A stretch of DNA of 6,877 nucleotides from an uncultured Ruminococcus sp. (GTDB taxonomy: Bacteria; Bacillota; Clostridia; Oscillospirales; Acutalibacteraceae): NCBI GenBank assembly GCA_902767175.1, contig CACXGH010000164.1, positions 1 through 6,877 of the forward strand. The letters run 5' to 3'. A program made the translations under genes and the position numbers. Every line of letters starts with the position of its first letter. The first letter of the stretch is position 1. Positions 5,971-6,877 of this stretch are shown here, one piece after another. Under the pieces are notes generated by a model. It had not been told where the DNA came from and did no database searches. It saw nothing but the letters and a program-made list of their open reading frames with translations.

Positions 5971-5971
5971 A

Positions 5972-6736
5972 ATGGATAATAATGAAAAAATAAGAATTCA
6001 GAAAATCATAGCCGATGCAGGAATTGCCTCACGAAGAAAAGCCGAGGAGCTTATTCAGCGCGGAGCCGTGACCGTAAACGGCAAAAAAGCTCAGTTAGGA
6101 GATAAAGCCGACCCGTTCAGGGACAAGATAATTGTTGCAGGCAGACAGATAACGCTGAAAAAGGACGCAAAGAAGTATTATATAATGCTCCATAAGCCAA
6201 GAGGATTTATCACCACAATGAGTGATGAAGGCGGAAGGAAATGTGTAGCGGAGCTTGTTGATGAAGTGCCTGCAAGACTTTTCCCTGTCGGCAGACTCGA
6301 TAAGGATTCGGAGGGACTTCTTTTCATGACGAATGACGGAGATTTTGCCAATATGATAAGTCACCCCTCAACACACTTTGCAAAGACCTATCGTGTTACG
6401 GTGCACCCCCGTATCACAGAGGAGCAGCTCACTTCCCTGACGACAGGAGTTGTGATAGACGGCAGGAAGTCAATGCCTGCATCTGTCCGTGTTGTTACAA
6501 CGGAAAAGGAAAGAACTGTTCTTGAGATAATCCTTGAAGAAGGAAGAAACCGTCAGATAAGAAAGATGTGTGAAGCCTTGGGTCTTGAAGTCGCAAGACT
6601 CAAGCGCACGGCAATAGGTCCTGTCAAGTTAGGAATGCTGCAGCCAGGAAAATGGCGAGAGCTTGCTCCTGATGAAATGAGAAAGATAAGGGCATACCAT
6701 AATAAATTAGCTGCAAGGAACAAGGCAGAGGAATAA
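5972..6736 (+). CDS. rluB: 23S rRNA pseudouridine synthase, RluB/RsuA family
   Basis: This enzyme converts a uridine in rRNA to pseudouridine; RluB acts on 23S rRNA at the peptidyl-transferase region (position 2605 in Escherichia coli numbering). The 254-aa product has an N-terminal S4 RNA-binding domain (about 7-65, with RIQKIIADAGIASRRKAEEL at 8-27). The catalytic domain carries the motif GRLDKDSEGLL (107-117) with catalytic Asp-110. EGRNRQIRKM (190-199) is the family's C-terminal signature. Reading could extend upstream in frame to 5900, but the ATG at 5972 is chosen because AGGAG (5960-5964) lies 7 nt before it and the protein then begins where the S4 domain does. It begins one base after the carboxypeptidase stop, so the two are co-transcribed and probably coupled. 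RsuA/RluE relatives are alternatives, but context and sequence favour RluB. Confidence 0.95.
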   Translation: MDNNEKIRIQKIIADAGIASRRKAEELIQRGAVTVNGKKAQLGDKADPFRDKIIVAGRQITLKKDAKKYYIMLHKPRGFITTMSDEGGRKCVAELVDEVPARLFPVGRLDKDSEGLLFMTNDGDFANMISHPSTHFAKTYRVTVHPRITEEQLTSLTTGVVIDGRKSMPASVRVVTTEKERTVLEIILEEGRNRQIRKMCEALGLEVARLKRTAIGPVKLGMLQPGKWRELAPDEMRKIRAYHNKLAARNKAEE

Positions 6737-6742
6737 ACAAAC

Positions 6743-6784
6743 ATAAAGCACGGTATTCTCGCTTTTGAGTTTACCGTGCTTTAT
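6743..6784. terminator. Strong intrinsic terminator after rluB, likely bidirectional
   Basis: A perfect 13-bp stem pairs 6743-6755 with 6772-6784 (core AAAGCACGG / CCGTGCTTT) around a 16-nt loop that can itself form CTC/GAG (6758-6760, 6767-6769). The arms begin and end in A/T runs, so either strand gives a U-rich tail. It starts 6 nt after the rluB stop and could also terminate a convergent gene beyond the window. Confidence 0.88.
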
Positions 6785-6806
6785 ACTTTGATTATTTATT
6801 AAACAA

Positions 6807-6877
6807 GGAGCAAAGCTCCAACAAGCTCGCTTGATTGGAGCGAGCGACGCCGTCAACAGACGTCGGGGAGCTTTAGC
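6807..6877. repeat. Cluster of nested palindromes at the window edge
   Basis: Four inverted repeats are packed into about 70 bases: GGAGC/GCTCC (6807-6811, 6815-6819), GCTCGC/GCGAGC (6825-6830, 6840-6845), CGACG/CGTCG (6845-6849, 6861-6865) and an outer AAAGCTCC/GGAGCTTT (6812-6819, 6867-6874). The outer pair encloses the two inner hairpins, a multi-branched shape. It has no T-tract and no coding frame I would support, and it is cut by the window end. It may be a dispersed palindromic repeat or part of a structured RNA. Confidence 0.5.

Noticed and set aside
5900..5971. N-terminal extension of rluB from the ATG at 5900
   Set aside because: It overlaps the carboxypeptidase by 71 nt, lacks a ribosome binding site and adds residues outside the S4 domain; the ATG at 5972 has AGGAG at 7 nt.

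Overview
The window looks like a housekeeping chromosomal segment from a low-to-moderate GC, Gram-positive member of the Bacillota. Class Clostridia is likely, perhaps of the Ruminococcus/Oscillospiraceae type. The reasons are the gene content (EF-P of the Lys-32 type, a CD1247-like zinc protein, DUF2953 next to YtfJ/GerW, ScpAB), strong AGGAGG-type ribosome binding sites and TTG start codons. Genus cannot be fixed from the sequence alone. All nine recognisable genes are on the + strand.

Layout. Bases 1-204 hold no supported gene: a perfect 8-bp hairpin, then a good sigma-A promoter (TTGCAA, 17 bp, TATAAT) driving efp (205-762) and a small acidic zinc-ribbon protein (792-1232). A strong intrinsic terminator at 1249-1285 closes this first operon. 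The 285-bp intergenic region behind it carries a 157-bp MITE-like element (1301-1457) with imperfect 21-bp terminal inverted repeats and an internal terminator-like hairpin. A tightly packed run follows: an M50 (site-2-protease-type) membrane metalloprotease (1518-2246), scpA (2279-3007), scpB (2989-3567, 19-nt overlap) and a DUF2953 membrane protein (3564-4256, ATGA overlap). After an AT-rich 74-bp gap comes ytfJ/gerW (4331-4786). Then come a secreted D-alanyl-D-alanine carboxypeptidase (4864-5970) and, one base later, an RluB-type 23S rRNA pseudouridine synthase (5972-6736), closed by a 13-bp-stem, apparently bidirectional terminator. The last ~70 bases are a cluster of nested palindromes that runs into the window edge.

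How the genes fit together. The first operon pairs a factor that rescues ribosomes stalled on polyproline with a small putative zinc-binding protein. The second block combines the kleisin and winged-helix subunits of the SMC condensin with two membrane proteins. The third combines a sporulation-family protein, a peptidoglycan-trimming enzyme and a ribosome-modifying enzyme. The order scpA-scpB-...-dacB-...-rluB recalls the Bacillus subtilis region in which spmA and spmB sit between dacB and rluB; here those two genes are absent from that place.

The most interesting local structure is upstream of the carboxypeptidase gene. A terminator hairpin has the gene's Shine-Dalgarno sequence in its 3' arm and the TTG start codon in its U-tract, with a possible promoter whose -10 lies in the hairpin loop. 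I saw no CRISPR array, tRNA, rRNA, intact transposase or wholly unknown multigene system.
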